Source: Planctomycetaceae bacterium (GTDB lineage Bacteria; Planctomycetota; Planctomycetia; Isosphaerales; Isosphaeraceae). Taken from it: DNA of 6,752 nt. A program made the translations under genes and the position numbers. This document shows, in pieces, positions 6,049 to 6,752 of this stretch (position 1 is the first letter of the stretch; each line of letters begins with the position of its first letter). The stretch lies in contig JAFANO010000406.1 of NCBI GenBank assembly GCA_019232645.1, forward strand, positions 1 through 6,752, written 5' to 3'. The notes beneath the pieces are model-generated. The model was given only the letters and a program-made list of their open reading frames with translations. It made no database searches and was not told the origin of the DNA.

Positions 6049-6752
6049 CAAGCGTCTCCCTGGCCCTGATGTGGCATCAACATCAGCCCTATTACCCGGA
6101 CGATGTCGCCGGCGAGAACCCGATGCCCTGGGTTCGGCTGCACGCAACGAAAGATTACCTGGGCATGGCGCTCCATCTCGAAGAGGTCCCAGAGTTCCGC
6201 TGCACGATCAACCTCGTCCCCAGCCTGCTGGTGCAGCTCGACGCCTACGTCCACGGCGCGACCGACCGGCACCTCCGCGTCTCGCGTATGCCCGCCGACG
6301 GCCTGTCCCACGACGACGCGATCTACCTGATCGACAACTTCTTCATGGCATTCGCCGACGTCATGATCCGTCCCCACCCGCGCTATCACGAGCTCTACCT
6401 CCAGCGCGGCCTGGGCCACGACACCGGCGAGCACGCACTGCTCCGGTTCCGCGAGCGCGACCTCCGCGACCTCCAGGTCTGGTCCAACCTCGCCTGGTTC
6501 CACCCGCTGCTCTTCGAGAAGGACCCCGAGCTGGCCGAGTTCAAGGCCAAGGGCCGCCGCTACACCGAGGACGAGAAGCAGTGGCTGCTCGACCGGCAGC
6601 GCGAGCTGCTGGCGCAGGTCATTCCGCTGCATCGTAAGCTGGCCGATCGCGGCCAGGTCGAGTTGACGACCACGCCGTTCTACCACCCGATCCTGCCTCT
6701 GCTCTTCGACAAGCGGCTGGCCCGCGAGGCGATGCCCGACGTCCACCTGCCC
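6045..6752 (+). CDS. Glycoside hydrolase family 57 (alpha-amylase/alpha-mannosidase type), N-terminal part (3' partial)
   Basis: The frame is open from the ATG at 6045 to the window end, giving 236 residues; family members usually run to several hundred more. The start '[13 protein letters not shown]' contains the GH57 first conserved region, HQP (residues 13-15). Next come a segment with '[14 protein letters not shown]' and 'INLVPSLL' (within about residues 29-65) and '[12 protein letters not shown]' (residues 209-220), all typical of the COG1449 branch of GH57. The catalytic Glu and Asp lie beyond the window. GH57 enzymes act on alpha-glucans as retaining hydrolases or transglycosylases, often in glycogen or maltodextrin metabolism. 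There is no signal peptide, so it is probably cytoplasmic. GAGG seven bases upstream supports the start. Whether it is an amylase, a branching enzyme or a glucanotransferase cannot be told from this part. Confidence 0.93.
   Translation, partial: MTSVSLALMWHQHQPYYPDDVAGENPMPWVRLHATKDYLGMALHLEEVPEFRCTINLVPSLLVQLDAYVHGATDRHLRVSRMPADGLSHDDAIYLIDNFFMAFADVMIRPHPRYHELYLQRGLGHDTGEHALLRFRERDLRDLQVWSNLAWFHPLLFEKDPELAEFKAKGRRYTEDEKQWLLDRQRELLAQVIPLHRKLADRGQVELTTTPFYHPILPLLFDKRLAREAMPDVHLP

Noticed and set aside
5400..6746. 448-codon open frame on the - strand
   Set aside because: Its first half is exactly antisense to the GH57 gene, which has clear family motifs and a Shine-Dalgarno site. The remainder is Ser/Arg-rich with no recognisable domain.

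Overview
This GC-rich window holds five genes I can support, separated by unusually long gaps. It looks like chromosomal DNA of a planctomycete, probably of the Isosphaerales type. That is an inference from three things: a large TPR-bearing protein whose visible N-terminal part resembles the region after the kinase domain in planctomycete Ser/Thr kinases, a small Pro/Ala-rich protein with the short 'LERRL'-like N-terminal motif seen in planctomycete secreted proteins, and the low gene density. No marker gene settles the assignment.

Layout: (1) Bases 2-1561, + strand, hold the C-terminal part of a TPR protein that begins before the window. (2) Bases 1562-1909 form an intergenic region with a strong GC hairpin. 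(3) Bases 1910-2284, - strand, encode a small protein of unknown function with an internal duplication. (4) Bases 2285-2700 are non-coding and structurally rich. They contain a 182-bp inverted-repeat element that looks like a MITE (or the fused ends of a deleted insertion sequence), with two internal hairpins, followed by an A-rich tandem repeat. (5) Bases 2701-3336, - strand, encode a PSP1/YaaT(RicT)-like protein with a Cys-rich tail. (6) Bases 3525-4541, - strand, encode a sulfotransferase. (7) Bases 4542-6044 are about 1.5 kb without a gene I can recognise. Frames are open on both strands, and one weak + strand frame overlaps the next gene by four bases. (8) From base 6045, + strand, the N-terminal 236 residues of a GH57 glycosidase (alpha-amylase/alpha-mannosidase type) run off the window end.

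The genes do not form an obvious pathway. The sulfotransferase and the PSP1 gene are co-oriented and could share a transcript, but their gap is about 190 bases and no functional link is known. The TPR gene and the small gene converge. I see no defence system, CRISPR array, transposase, rRNA or tRNA. The best candidate for something undescribed is the small inverted-repeat element upstream of the small gene.
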